Below are positions 17,964 through 27,026 of a stretch of DNA of 64,000 bases, in pieces. How positions within the stretch are numbered: position 1 is the first letter of the stretch; every line of letters begins with the position of its first letter. The stretch is from positions 124,001-188,000 of the forward strand of contig NZ_FOLC01000001.1 in NCBI RefSeq assembly GCF_900112135.1, written 5' to 3'. The notes below the pieces were generated by a model, which ran no database searches, was not told the DNA's origin, and was given only the letters and a program-made list of their open reading frames with translations. A program made the translations under genes and the position numbers. The stretch is from Collimonas sp. OK412 (GTDB taxonomy: Bacteria; Pseudomonadota; Gammaproteobacteria; Burkholderiales; Burkholderiaceae_D).

Positions 17964-18732
17964 TCTGCTTCTCGTCCGGTTTCGCGCCGCGGGCAATCCT
18001 GGTTTCCGCCGCATCGGGCGCCAGTTCGGTGGCAAACAGCCGGTCCATGAACGGGAACATGAAGCCGTAATTGCCGCGGTAGCAGGCGTGGTGCAAATGA
18101 TGGCGGCGGGCGCCGTTGAGCCACCAGCGGTCGCGGTCGGCGTCAGGCAGGTAATCGTAGTTGGAATGGCCGATGTTGTTGAACACGATGCTGAACACCG
18201 GCACGAAGGCCAGCGAATAGATGCTGAAATCGTGCAGCAGCATGGGCAGCAGCAGTACATTGCCCAGCATCATGGCTTCCAGCGGCGTGAAGCTGTAGCA
18301 AGTCCATGGCGTGGTGACGACGGAACGGTGATGCGGCAGGTGGAAACGCTTCAGCCACGACACATGCAGCAGCCTGTGGCTGAGGTAAAAATGCACTTCA
18401 TTCCACACCACCATGAACAGGATTTCCAGCGCGATCTGCCAGCCCGGCGCTTGCACGGCCAGCCGGGCCCAGCCGAGCTGCAGCAAGCCCCAGGGGAACA
18501 CCATGCCGGTGCCGAACAAGAATATGGTGACGGCGGATTCGCCCAGTTCGCGCCGCAGCTGCTGCGGCGCCAGCGGCCGCGGATCGAGCACCCGGCCATA
18601 ACCGAAGGCGGGCAGGATGCGGCGGCTGAGCAGCCAGTTGAGGCCGCCGAAAACAAAATACAGGCAGGCAAAAAATACGATGCCGACGCCCATGATGGTG
18701 TACCACTGACAGGTCAGGATGAAGTCGCGCAT
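17953..18732 (-). CDS. Sterol desaturase / fatty acid hydroxylase family protein
   Basis: A 259-residue membrane protein of the fatty acid hydroxylase superfamily with three to four transmembrane segments and the histidine box set HFYLSHRLLH, HLPHH and HHLHH around a di-iron centre. These enzymes hydroxylate or desaturate lipids in the membrane. It is the first gene of a four-gene minus-strand operon and is translationally coupled to the desaturase (11-nt overlap). The start at 18732 lacks a strong ribosome binding site; Met14 is an alternative. The bacterium's sterol metabolism is not implied, as the family acts on many lipids. Confidence 0.88.
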   Translation of the reverse strand: MRDFILTCQWYTIMGVGIVFFACLYFVFGGLNWLLSRRILPAFGYGRVLDPRPLAPQQLRRELGESAVTIFLFGTGMVFPWGLLQLGWARLAVQAPGWQIALEILFMVVWNEVHFYLSHRLLHVSWLKRFHLPHHRSVVTTPWTCYSFTPLEAMMLGNVLLLPMLLHDFSIYSLAFVPVFSIVFNNIGHSNYDYLPDADRDRWWLNGARRHHLHHACYRGNYGFMFPFMDRLFATELAPDAAETRIARGAKPDEKQNAA

Positions 18733-18931
18733 GAGAATGGATAGCAGGCTTTAGGAGCCGGTTCTTTTGATGATTGTCGCGAACGCATGTTGTCTCGACG
18801 CAACCCTGAATTTTGCGATGATAGCATGTTGCTAACGATACGCAGAGGGTGCGGGAACAATAAATATCACGGTCGGCCCGCTGACCGGGCAAGGCCGGAA
18901 TCAGTCCAAAAGCGGCGCAACCGGCCTGGTC

Positions 18932-19615
18932 TTACATGTCGACCGGCTCGGGCCTGGCTTCCAGTTGCTGCAGCGATGCGATCAGGTCGACAAAGCGCTG
19001 GCCCTGGACCGTGACGTGCTGGCGCAGCAGGTCGGCCGCCAGCTCGCTGTCGCCGGCGATGATGGCTTGCACCACGCCGTCGTGCTCCTGGTAGGACACT
19101 TTCAAGCGGTCGCGCACCCGCAGTTGCAGCCGCCGGTAAGGCCGCAGCCGGCGCTGCAGCGATTGCGCCTGGGCTGCCAGGAAGGCGTTATGGCTGCCTT
19201 CGTAGATGGCGCCGTGGAACGCTTCGTTCATGTAGAAATAGGTGTCGGGATCCTGGGCGTCGCGCGCTTCCATGCATGCCTGGTGCGCCGCCAGCAGGCT
19301 GGCCTGTTCGTCGCCGGACATGCGGCGCGCCGCCAGGCGTCCGCACATCGCCTCCAGTTCCGCCATCACTTCAAACATTTCCACCAGCTGGCGCGGGCCG
19401 ATTTCGGCGACCACCGTGCCGCGCCGCGGCCGCGTCACCACGATGCCCATCGAGGCCAGCTGGATCAATGCCTCTCGCACCGGCGTGCGGGACACGCCGA
19501 ACTTGATTGCCAGGTCGGTTTCATCAAGATGCTGGCCTGGACGAAACTCGCCAACCGCGATCATCTCTTCGATGGTTTCGCGCAGCGATTCCGAGCGATT
19601 TTTTGTCGTGAGCAT
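18932..19615 (-). CDS. GntR family regulator (FCD domain), probable malonate operon regulator
   Basis: 227 residues. The N-terminal winged helix (about 8-70; DLAIKFGVSRTPVREALIQLASMGIV) is characteristic of GntR, and the C-terminal all-helical FCD ligand domain (about 85-210) includes the metal-binding pattern YMNEAFHGAIYEGSHN. The frame is open upstream to 20002, but ATG 19615 (MLTTKNRSE) matches family length; the upstream part overlaps the divergent promoter region. It is divergent from the TRAP-mdc operon, like MdcY of Acinetobacter, a GntR repressor of malonate genes. Its ligand is probably malonate or a derivative, by context only. Confidence 0.88.
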   Translation of the reverse strand: MLTTKNRSESLRETIEEMIAVGEFRPGQHLDETDLAIKFGVSRTPVREALIQLASMGIVVTRPRRGTVVAEIGPRQLVEMFEVMAELEAMCGRLAARRMSGDEQASLLAAHQACMEARDAQDPDTYFYMNEAFHGAIYEGSHNAFLAAQAQSLQRRLRPYRRLQLRVRDRLKVSYQEHDGVVQAIIAGDSELAADLLRQHVTVQGQRFVDLIASLQQLEARPEPVDM

Positions 19616-19675
19616 AATTGGGCCGTTTCTGGGAATATATGTATCCGAGATTTGATTGTAAGGCGTATTTATTCG

Positions 19676-19712
19676 TTGACATAAAAATGTTTTATGGAAT
19701 ACTGTGTATACA
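19676..19712 (+). promoter_or_regulatory. Probable promoter and GntR operator of the malonate operon
   Basis: TTGACA (19676-19681), a 16-bp spacer and AATACT (19698-19703) form a plausible sigma-70 promoter. It is followed at once by the perfect palindrome TGTATACA (19705-19712), a core resembling known FCD-type GntR operators. A repressor bound there would cover the transcription start. The first gene's ATG is 100 bp downstream. Unproven, but the position is right. Confidence 0.6.
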
Positions 19713-19811
19713 AGGAAATGAAAAAAGAATACATAGCATCTATCTTCAGCAATAACCGCATGAAAAGTAGCTAAAACTGTATCGATGGTTTTTCCAACAG
19801 AGGGAGGGGAT

Positions 19812-20831
19812 ATGTCTTTAATCAGCAGGAGGACGGTGCTGGGCGCGCTCGCGAGCACACCGTTCTGGTCGATGTCGTCAGTCTGGGCGCAATCGGGCGC
19901 CTTGAAAATTTCCCACCAGTTCCCCGGCGGCACCATCAGCGAAGGCGACTTCCGCGACCGCCTGACCCGCATGTTCGCCGCTGAAGTCGGCAAGCGCACC
20001 AACGGCAGCCTGAAATTTGAAATCTATCCCGGTTCTTCGTTGATGAAGACCAATTCCCAATTCTCTGCATTGCGCAAAGGCGCCCTGGATTTTTCCCTGG
20101 TGCCGCTCAACTACGCCGGCGGCGAAGTGCCGGAAGTGAATATCGGCTTGATGCCTGGCCTGGTGACTTCGTATGAACAAGGCGCGGCCTGGAAGAATTC
20201 GGAAGTCGGCAAGGAACTGTCGCGCATCCTGCTGGAAAAGGGCGTCATCATCGTCAGCTGGATCTGGCAAGCCGGCGGCGTCGCATCGCGCGGCAAGCCG
20301 ATCGTCGATCCTGCCGACGCCAAGGGCCTGAAGGTGCGCGGCGGTTCGCGCGAGATGGACCTGATCCTGAAAGAAGCCGGCGCCGCCGTGGTGACCCTGC
20401 CTTCCAATGAAATCTATGCGGCAATGCAGACCGGCGCCATGGATGCTGCGATGACGTCGTCGACTTCGCTGATTTCCTTCCGCCTGGAAGAAGTCTCCAA
20501 GAGCCTGACCAGCGGCCGCGACAAAGCCTATTGGTACATGCTGGAGCCGTTGATGATTTCCAAGGCGACTTTCGATCGCCTGACCAAGGAACAGCAGGCG
20601 GCGGTGATGGCGGTCGGCGCCGAGATGGAACAGTTCGCCACCAGCGCGGCGCGGCTCGACGATTCCGGCGTCGCCGCGGTATACCAGCGGGCTGGCGCCA
20701 AGGTAGTCGACTTGAATGCGGCCACGGTCAAGAAGTGGCAAGACATTGCGCGCAACACGGCGTGGAAGGACTACGCCGCCAGGAACGACAATTGCGCCAA
20801 GCTGCTGAAACTGGCTGAGAAACTCCTATGA
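19812..20831 (+). CDS. TRAP transporter substrate-binding protein (DctP family)
   Basis: A periplasmic solute receptor of 339 residues. The N-terminal export signal has a twin-arginine-like SRRTVLGAL and likely cleaves after SSVWA. The DctP-fold body includes YPGSSLMKT, GLKVRGGSREMD and the conserved NEIYAAMQTGAMDA segment. ATG 19812 follows agggagggg. It is the first gene of the long TRAP-mdc operon, overlapping dctQ by 4 nt. Context indicates a C3-dicarboxylate, most simply malonate, as ligand. Confidence 0.93.
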   Translation: MSLISRRTVLGALASTPFWSMSSVWAQSGALKISHQFPGGTISEGDFRDRLTRMFAAEVGKRTNGSLKFEIYPGSSLMKTNSQFSALRKGALDFSLVPLNYAGGEVPEVNIGLMPGLVTSYEQGAAWKNSEVGKELSRILLEKGVIIVSWIWQAGGVASRGKPIVDPADAKGLKVRGGSREMDLILKEAGAAVVTLPSNEIYAAMQTGAMDAAMTSSTSLISFRLEEVSKSLTSGRDKAYWYMLEPLMISKATFDRLTKEQQAAVMAVGAEMEQFATSAARLDDSGVAAVYQRAGAKVVDLNAATVKKWQDIARNTAWKDYAARNDNCAKLLKLAEKLL

Positions 20832-21409
20832 GCCACGGCTTCGATACGAAGCCGAATGCCGGACCCGCCTTGCCTGCCATCCCGGACAATCCGGTGGTGG
20901 CGGTCTTGGCCGGGGTCCTGGAACGCTTCCATAAACTCGCCCTGTATCTTTCCATGGCGGCGCTGACGCTGACCTCGCTGATCATGACGTATTCGGTGGT
21001 GGCGCGCTATTTCTTCCATGTCCCCACCGACTGGCAGGACGACGCCACGGTGTTCATGCTGGTCGGCGTGATCTTCCTGTGCGCGGGTTATGCCCAGTCG
21101 TACCGCGGCCATATCGGCATCGAAGCCTTGTCCTCGATACTGCCGGCCGGCGTCAATGCGGTGCGCCTGCTGCTGGTCGACCTGGTCTCTTTCCTGTTCT
21201 GTGCTTTCTTCTCCTGGAAATCGTGGGCGCTGTTCCATGAAGCCTGGTCGGAAGGCCAGACTACCTCGTCCACTTTTGCGCCGCCATTGTGGATTCCCTA
21301 TTCGCTGATGGCGCTTGGCATGACGGCGCTCACCTTGCAGCTGCTGGTGCAAGTGCTGGCGCGCCTGACCGACCGCCCCACATCCGTTAACACTGTCACG
21401 GGAGAGTAA
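20828..21409 (+). CDS. TRAP transporter small permease (DctQ family)
   Basis: 193 residues with four transmembrane helices (about 40-60, 72-92, 115-135 and 157-177). The typical DctQ features VARYFFHVPTDWQDDATVF and GHIGIEAL are present. It is the small membrane subunit that pairs with DctM in Na+-driven uptake. ATGA overlap with the receptor gene and TAATG overlap with dctM indicate translational coupling. Confidence 0.92.
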   Translation: MSHGFDTKPNAGPALPAIPDNPVVAVLAGVLERFHKLALYLSMAALTLTSLIMTYSVVARYFFHVPTDWQDDATVFMLVGVIFLCAGYAQSYRGHIGIEALSSILPAGVNAVRLLLVDLVSFLFCAFFSWKSWALFHEAWSEGQTTSSTFAPPLWIPYSLMALGMTALTLQLLVQVLARLTDRPTSVNTVTGE

Positions 21410-22758
21410 TGAGTCCGCTTGCCTTAGGTGCCTTGTATGGCATCGTCACGATTGTCGTGATGTGTTCCGGCATGCCGATAGCGTTTGCGCTCGGTGTGGT
21501 CGCGACCAGTTTCATGTATTTCTTCATGCCCGCGTCGTCGCTCGATACGGTCACGCAAAACGTCTATGAGGAAATCGCCTCGGTCACCTTGCTGTCGATT
21601 CCGCTGTTCATCCTGAAAGGGGCTGCGATCGGAAAATCGCCCGCCGGGCGCGACCTGTATTCGGCGATCCATGCCTGGCTGAGCAAGGTGCCGGGCGGCC
21701 TCGGCATCGCCAACGTGTTTGCCTGCGCCTTGTTCGCGGCGATGGCCGGTTCTTCGCCTGCGACCTGCTCGGCGATCGGTTCCGCCGGCATCCCGGAAAT
21801 GCGCCGCCGCGGGTATTCGCCCGGCTTCGCGGCCGGCATCATCGCCGCCGGCGGCACGCTGGGCATCCTGCTGCCGCCTTCCATCACCATGATCTTGTAC
21901 GCAGTGGCGTCGGAACAATCACTGGGCCGGCTGTTCCTGGCCGGCGTCGGTCCCGGCGTATTGCTGGTGATCCTGTTTGCGGGTTATGCCGTGTACCGGG
22001 CGCGCAAGGAGTATCGCCTTGCGCACCAGATCTATAGCGAAGGCGGCGCCAAGTCGGCCTACCTGGACGACGAGCATTTCACTTTCGCCCAGAAGGTCGA
22101 GATGCTGCCGCGCGTGCTGCCGTTCCTGATCTTGCTGATCGGCGTCATGATTGCCTTGTACGGCGGCTTCGCCACGCCGTCCGAAACCGCCGGCCTGGGC
22201 GCCTTGCTGGCGATCGTGCTGATCGCGGTGGTATACCGCATGTGGCGCCCGCGCGACCTGATGCCGTTCCTGAATTCGACCATCAAGGAATCCTGCATGC
22301 TGCTGCTGATCATCGGCATGTCCTTGCTGTATTCGTACGTCATGAGCTACCTCCACATCAGCCAGTCGGCGGCGCAATGGGTAGTCGCGCTGCATCTGTC
22401 GAAATGGCTGCTGCTGGCGGTGATCCTGCTGATGGTGATCGTGCTTGGCTTCTTCCTGCCGCCGGTATCCATCATCCTGATGACCGCGCCCATCATCTTG
22501 CCGCCGCTGCGCGAAGCAGGCTTCGACCTGATCTGGTTCGGCGTGGTGATGACGGTGGTGATGGAAATGGGGCTGATCCATCCGCCGGTAGGCTTGAACC
22601 TGTTTGTCATCAAGAACATCGCGCCCGACATTCCGCTATCGGATGTGATCAAGGGCACGCTGCCGTTCCTGCTGCTGATGTTCCTGGCGATCATCCTGCT
22701 GTGCCTGTTTCCAGGCATCGTCACCGGCTTGCCTGATTTGCTGATGGGAGCCCGATAA
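21409..22758 (+). CDS. TRAP transporter large permease (DctM family)
   Basis: 449 residues, very hydrophobic, with about 12 transmembrane helices. Family motifs include GVGPGVLLV, SIPLFILKG and the GSSPATCSAIGSAGIPEM segment of the transport domain, with PPVSIILMTAPI in the second half. It is the elevator-type channel subunit for the dicarboxylate brought by the DctP receptor. It overlaps mdcA by 1 nt, tying uptake directly to malonate decarboxylation. Confidence 0.93.
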   Translation: MSPLALGALYGIVTIVVMCSGMPIAFALGVVATSFMYFFMPASSLDTVTQNVYEEIASVTLLSIPLFILKGAAIGKSPAGRDLYSAIHAWLSKVPGGLGIANVFACALFAAMAGSSPATCSAIGSAGIPEMRRRGYSPGFAAGIIAAGGTLGILLPPSITMILYAVASEQSLGRLFLAGVGPGVLLVILFAGYAVYRARKEYRLAHQIYSEGGAKSAYLDDEHFTFAQKVEMLPRVLPFLILLIGVMIALYGGFATPSETAGLGALLAIVLIAVVYRMWRPRDLMPFLNSTIKESCMLLLIIGMSLLYSYVMSYLHISQSAAQWVVALHLSKWLLLAVILLMVIVLGFFLPPVSIILMTAPIILPPLREAGFDLIWFGVVMTVVMEMGLIHPPVGLNLFVIKNIAPDIPLSDVIKGTLPFLLLMFLAIILLCLFPGIVTGLPDLLMGAR

Positions 22759-24419
22759 TGGAAAGCCGGCGCTGGGACTTGCGGAACACCAATCGCGAAC
22801 AGCGCCTGCAGCGCGCCGCCGGCATCCTTGGCAGCGCCTGCAAAGGCAAGGTGGTGGACGCGGGACGGATTGCCGACCTGCTGTACAGCGTGCTGGAATC
22901 CGGCGACCGCGTTTGCCTGGAAGGCAACAACCAGAAGCAGGCCGATTTCCTGGCCAAGGCGCTGGCCAGGCTCGATCCTGCCCGTGTCAGCGGCTTGCAC
23001 ATGCTGCTGTCGGTGCTGGCCTTGCCCGAGCACCTGGACGTATTTGAAAGCGGCGTCGCCGAGCGCCTGGATTTTTCATTTTCCGGACCGCAGTCGGTGC
23101 GCCTGGCGCGGCTGGTGGCGGCCGGCAAGCTCAATATCGGCGCCATCCATACTTACCTGGAATTGTTCGGCCGCTACTTTGTCGACCTCACGCCGCGGGT
23201 GGCGCTGGTGGCGGCGCAGGCGGCGGACCGCCACGGCAACCTCTACACCGGGCCGAATACCGAAGACACGCCGGCGATTGTCGAAGCTACCGCTTTCAGC
23301 GGCGGCATCGTGATCGCCCAGGTCAACGAGATAGTCGATACGCTGCCGCGCGTCGACATCCCGGCCGACTGGGTAGGTTTTGTGGTGCAGGCGCCGACGC
23401 CGCACTACATCGAACCGCTGTTTACCCGCGACCCGGCGCAGATTTCCGAAATCCAGGTCTTGATGGCGATGATGGCGATCAAGGGCATCTACGCAGAATA
23501 TGAAGTGCAGCGCCTGAACCACGGCATCGGCTTCGACACCGCGGCCATCGAACTGATCCTGCCGACCTACGCCGCTTCGCTGGGCCTGAAAGGCAAGATC
23601 TGCCGGCACTGGGCGCTCAATCCGCATCCGGCGCTGATCCCGGCGATCGAAGCAGGTTTTGTCGAATCGATCCATTCCTTCGGCTCCGAACTCGGCATGG
23701 AAGACTACATCCGGGCCCGCCCGGATGTGTTTTTCGTCGGCGGCGACGGCTCCATGCGCAGCAACCGCGCCTTCAGCCAGGTGGCTGGCCACTATGCCTG
23801 CGACATGTTCATCGGCTCCACCCTGCAGATCGATTTGCAGGGCAATTCATCGACCGCGACCGCCGGCCGCATCGCCGGTTTCGGCGGCGCGCCCAACATG
23901 GGCGCCGATGCGCGCGGACGGCGCCACGCCAGCCCGGCCTGGCTGAAAGCCGGGCGCCAGGCGCGCGACGGCAAGAACCTGATCCCGCGCGGGCAAAAGC
24001 TGGTGGTGCAGATCGTTGAAACGTTCCGCGAGCACATGCAGCCGGCCTTCGTCGAACGCCTGGACGCCTGGGAACTGGCGGAACAGGCCGACATGGCGAT
24101 TCCGCCGGTGATGATCTACGGCGAAGACGTCAGCCATATCCTGACCGAAGAAGGGCTGGCCAACCTGCTGCTGTGCCGTACCGACGAGGAACGCGAGCAG
24201 GCGGTGCGCGGCGTCGCCGGCTACACGCCGGTCGGCTTGGGGCGCGACAAGCGCATGGTGGAGAACCTGCGCGACCGCGGCATCATCCAGCGGCCCGAGG
24301 ATCTCGGCATCGACAAGCGGCTGGCCACGCGCGACCTGCTGGCGGCGAAAAGCATGAAAGACCTGGTGCGGGCTTCAGGCGGTTTGTACGATCCGCCGAA
24401 ACGCTTCAGAAACTGGTAG
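22758..24419 (+). CDS. mdcA: Malonate decarboxylase alpha subunit (malonate:acetyl-ACP transferase)
   Basis: 553 residues (Klebsiella MdcA 551). It moves the ACP thioester from acetate to malonate, giving malonyl-S-ACP and free acetate in the biotin-independent malonate decarboxylase complex. It is related to citrate lyase alpha and CoA transferases. Characteristic segments include TPRVALVAAQAADRHGNLY and PNMGADARGRRHASPAW. The 1-nt overlap with dctM places transport and catabolism on one transcript. Confidence 0.96.
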   Translation: MESRRWDLRNTNREQRLQRAAGILGSACKGKVVDAGRIADLLYSVLESGDRVCLEGNNQKQADFLAKALARLDPARVSGLHMLLSVLALPEHLDVFESGVAERLDFSFSGPQSVRLARLVAAGKLNIGAIHTYLELFGRYFVDLTPRVALVAAQAADRHGNLYTGPNTEDTPAIVEATAFSGGIVIAQVNEIVDTLPRVDIPADWVGFVVQAPTPHYIEPLFTRDPAQISEIQVLMAMMAIKGIYAEYEVQRLNHGIGFDTAAIELILPTYAASLGLKGKICRHWALNPHPALIPAIEAGFVESIHSFGSELGMEDYIRARPDVFFVGGDGSMRSNRAFSQVAGHYACDMFIGSTLQIDLQGNSSTATAGRIAGFGGAPNMGADARGRRHASPAWLKAGRQARDGKNLIPRGQKLVVQIVETFREHMQPAFVERLDAWELAEQADMAIPPVMIYGEDVSHILTEEGLANLLLCRTDEEREQAVRGVAGYTPVGLGRDKRMVENLRDRGIIQRPEDLGIDKRLATRDLLAAKSMKDLVRASGGLYDPPKRFRNW

Positions 24420-24447
24420 CAGCGGTTAGAAGGGCAAGGAGCAGTTG

Positions 24448-24762
24448 ATGGAAACCTTGAATTTTCGTTTTGAACATGGCCAGCGCCGTTTGCCGCCGCT
24501 GGCCCAGCTGTCCGGCGTGGTCAGCTCGGGCAACCTGGAAGTACTGGTCGAAACGGCGGCGCTGAACGGCGCCTGCACGATTGAAATCAAGACTGCCGCG
24601 CGCGGTTTCGGCGCCATCTGGGAAGCCGTGCTGGGCGATTTCCAGCAGCGCTGGCAGCTGGCCGACGCCCATATCGCCATCAACGACATGGGCGCCACGC
24701 CGGCGGTAGTCAGCCTGCGCCTGGACCAGGCATTGCAAGCCATGACCGGGAGCGCGCCATGA
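24448..24762 (+). CDS. mdcC: Malonate decarboxylase acyl carrier protein (delta subunit)
   Basis: 104-residue carrier protein. Ser27 in GVVSSGNLEVL aligns with the Klebsiella MdcC serine that carries 2'-(5''-phosphoribosyl)-3'-dephospho-CoA. AAGGAG (24436-24441) sits six bases before ATG 24448; the TTG at 24445 is just before it. It overlaps mdcD by 4 nt. Confidence 0.95.
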   Translation: METLNFRFEHGQRRLPPLAQLSGVVSSGNLEVLVETAALNGACTIEIKTAARGFGAIWEAVLGDFQQRWQLADAHIAINDMGATPAVVSLRLDQALQAMTGSAP

Positions 24763-25658
24763 ACAGTTACCTGGAAGCGAATGCCCGCGAACGCCTGGCC
24801 GCGGTGCTGGACGCCGGCAGCTTTTACGAATTCCTGCCGCCGGCGCTGAAGATTGTCAGCCCGCACCTGGCGCAGCTGGATGCGCCGGTATCGTTTGACG
24901 ACGGCGTGGCGATCGGCCAGGGACGGCTGTTCGGCGAAACCGTATTCGTGGCCGCGCAAGAGGGCGGTTTCATGGGCGGCGCGGTGGGCGAGGTGCACGG
25001 CGCCAAGCTCACCGGCCTGCTGCTGCGCGCGGTGCGCGAGCGGCCGTTTGCGGTGGTGCTGTTGCTGGAAAGCGGCGGCGTGCGCTTGCATGAAGCCAAT
25101 GCCGGCCTGATCGCGGTATCGGAAGTGATGCGCGCCTTGCTTGAGGTGCGCGCCGCCGGCATTCCCGTGATCGTGCTGGTCGGCGGCTCCAACGGCTGTT
25201 TCGGCGGCATGGGCATCGTCGCCCGCTGCGCCAATGCGATCGCGATGTCGGAAGAAGGCCGGCTGGCGATGTCGGGGCCGGAAGTGATTGAAACCGCCAA
25301 CGGTGTCGAAGAATTCGATTCGCGCGACCGGGCGCTGGTATGGCGCACCACCGGCGGCAAGCATCGCTACCTGCTGGGCGATTGCCAGGTGCTGGTGGCC
25401 GACGACGGCGCCGCGTTCCGCCAGGCTGCCTTCGGCTTGGCGCAGGAGTGCCATGCCGACGCCGGCGGCATCGGCTTGACGCTGGCGGCGCTGGAGGCAG
25501 AGCAGCAGCTGCTGCAAGACCGAATCGACAGTTTTGGCGACGCGACCGACCCGCTCGATATCTGGACCCGGATCGGCGTCGCCGACGCTGCCGGGCTGCC
25601 GATGCTGGAAGCCGACGCATTTGTCGCCGCCACCGCCAAGCTGCGGCTGGGAGCGTGA
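24759..25658 (+). CDS. mdcD: Malonate decarboxylase beta subunit
   Basis: 299 residues (usual ~285) of the carboxyltransferase/crotonase-like fold. With MdcE it decarboxylates malonyl-S-ACP to acetyl-S-ACP and CO2. The start is ARERLAAVLDAGSFYEF, with glycine-rich acyl-binding segments EGGFMGGAVGEVHGAK and GGSNGCFGGMG later in the sequence. It overlaps mdcC by 4 nt and is 2 bp from mdcE. Confidence 0.95.
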   Translation: MNSYLEANARERLAAVLDAGSFYEFLPPALKIVSPHLAQLDAPVSFDDGVAIGQGRLFGETVFVAAQEGGFMGGAVGEVHGAKLTGLLLRAVRERPFAVVLLLESGGVRLHEANAGLIAVSEVMRALLEVRAAGIPVIVLVGGSNGCFGGMGIVARCANAIAMSEEGRLAMSGPEVIETANGVEEFDSRDRALVWRTTGGKHRYLLGDCQVLVADDGAAFRQAAFGLAQECHADAGGIGLTLAALEAEQQLLQDRIDSFGDATDPLDIWTRIGVADAAGLPMLEADAFVAATAKLRLGA

Positions 25659-25660
25659 GG

Positions 25661-26377
25661 ATGAGCATGGACTGGAAAACCCTGGCAGCGACCTTGTTCC
25701 CGGACGGCCATACGGTGGTCGAACAAGATGATTTTCTGACTGGCACGGCGCAGCTTGACGGCGACGCCGTGACGGTGATCGGCACCACTGGCCACGCGGC
25801 GATCGGCGTCGAAATCGCGCTGCTGCAGGCGCAGGCGATCCTGGCCACGGTGCGCCAGCATCCGCAGCGTTCCATCGTCATCCTGATCGATACCCAGGGC
25901 CAGCGCCTGCGGCATCGCGATGAAATGCTCGGCATCAACAGCTACATGGCGCATCTGGCCAAGTGCATCGACCTGGCGCGGCGCCGCCGGCACAAGATAG
26001 TCGGCCTGGTATACGACCAGGCCTTGTCCGGCGGTTTCATCACCAGCGGCCTGATGGCTGACGGCTGCTATGCCTTGCCGGAAGCAACCATCCGCGTCAT
26101 GGGGCTGGCGGCGATGGCGCGCATTACCAAGGTGCCGGAGGCGAGGCTGACGGAGCTGGCCAAGAGCAATCCGGTATTTGCGCCGGGAGCCGTCAATTAC
26201 CTGCAGATGGGCGGCGTCGAAGCCATCTGGCAGGCCGACCTGGCGCAGCAGCTGGTACAAGCGTTGCACCAATCAAGCCCGCAAGACCGACGCAGCGCAG
26301 CCGGCCTGCAGCGCGGCGGCCGCAGCCTGGCCTGGACCGTAACGCAGGCAGTGATCGATCATGCCGGCCCGCCATAG
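25661..26377 (+). CDS. mdcE: Malonate decarboxylase gamma subunit
   Basis: 238 residues, partner of MdcD in the decarboxylase half. The segment LVYDQALSGGFITSGLMAD corresponds to the conserved oxyanion/active-site region. The frame is open from 25340, inside mdcD, but ATG 25661 directly follows the mdcD stop with gtgagg before it; a second ATG at 25667 is possible. It overlaps mdcG by 17 nt. Slightly shorter than Klebsiella MdcE (~266). Confidence 0.93.
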   Translation: MSMDWKTLAATLFPDGHTVVEQDDFLTGTAQLDGDAVTVIGTTGHAAIGVEIALLQAQAILATVRQHPQRSIVILIDTQGQRLRHRDEMLGINSYMAHLAKCIDLARRRRHKIVGLVYDQALSGGFITSGLMADGCYALPEATIRVMGLAAMARITKVPEARLTELAKSNPVFAPGAVNYLQMGGVEAIWQADLAQQLVQALHQSSPQDRRSAAGLQRGGRSLAWTVTQAVIDHAGPP

Positions 26378-27026
26378 CCTGGTCTGGCTGAGCGCCGACG
26401 GCTGGCAGCGCGCAGCGCAGGCGGCGCCGGCGGATTATCGGGCCGTGCTGGCGCGCTGGCAGTCGCGCGACTGGCCGGCCGTCCTGCGCCGCCGCCAGCC
26501 GGATACCCCGGAAGATCAATTGTGCCTGGGCCTGGCGCTGCCGCCCGACGCCAATGGCGACAAGGGCAGGATCCCGTTCCAGGCGCAGTTTGGCGATGTC
26601 GGGCGGATTACCGATCCGCTGGCATTGCGGGCCGCCTTGCCGCATGCGCCGCCAGCCTGGAGCCGGGCGCTGCATGCTTTTGCCGGCGATTGCCTGCACA
26701 GCGGCATCGCGATGCGCATCTATGGTTCGTGGGCCTGGCAGATACTGACCCAGCAGAATTACCTGACCCGGACTTCCGACATCGACCTGCTGTTTACGCC
26801 GGGCAGCACGGAAGAATTCAGGCGCGGCATCGCCTTGCTGGCGCAGTACGCGGCGCGCTTGCCGCTGGACGGCGAAGTGGTTTTTGCGGACGGCCAGGCA
26901 GTCGCCTGGAAAGAATGCTGGCAGGCGCTGCAGGCCGGCAACGGACAGCAGGTGCTGGTCAAGACGCGCAGCGCGGTCAGGCTGGCGCCGATGGCTGACC
27001 TGGTGTCGACGCTGGAAAATGCATGA
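26361..27026 (+). CDS. mdcG: Malonate decarboxylase holo-ACP synthase (phosphoribosyl-dephospho-CoA transferase)
   Basis: 221 residues. It attaches the prosthetic group made by MdcB to apo-MdcC. It has a nucleotidyltransferase-like core with GSWAWQ followed by SDIDLLF, where the Asp pair binds metal, and a C-terminal KTRSAVRLA segment. It overlaps mdcE by 17 nt and mdcB by 4 nt. Confidence 0.93.
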   Translation: MPARHSLVWLSADGWQRAAQAAPADYRAVLARWQSRDWPAVLRRRQPDTPEDQLCLGLALPPDANGDKGRIPFQAQFGDVGRITDPLALRAALPHAPPAWSRALHAFAGDCLHSGIAMRIYGSWAWQILTQQNYLTRTSDIDLLFTPGSTEEFRRGIALLAQYAARLPLDGEVVFADGQAVAWKECWQALQAGNGQQVLVKTRSAVRLAPMADLVSTLENA

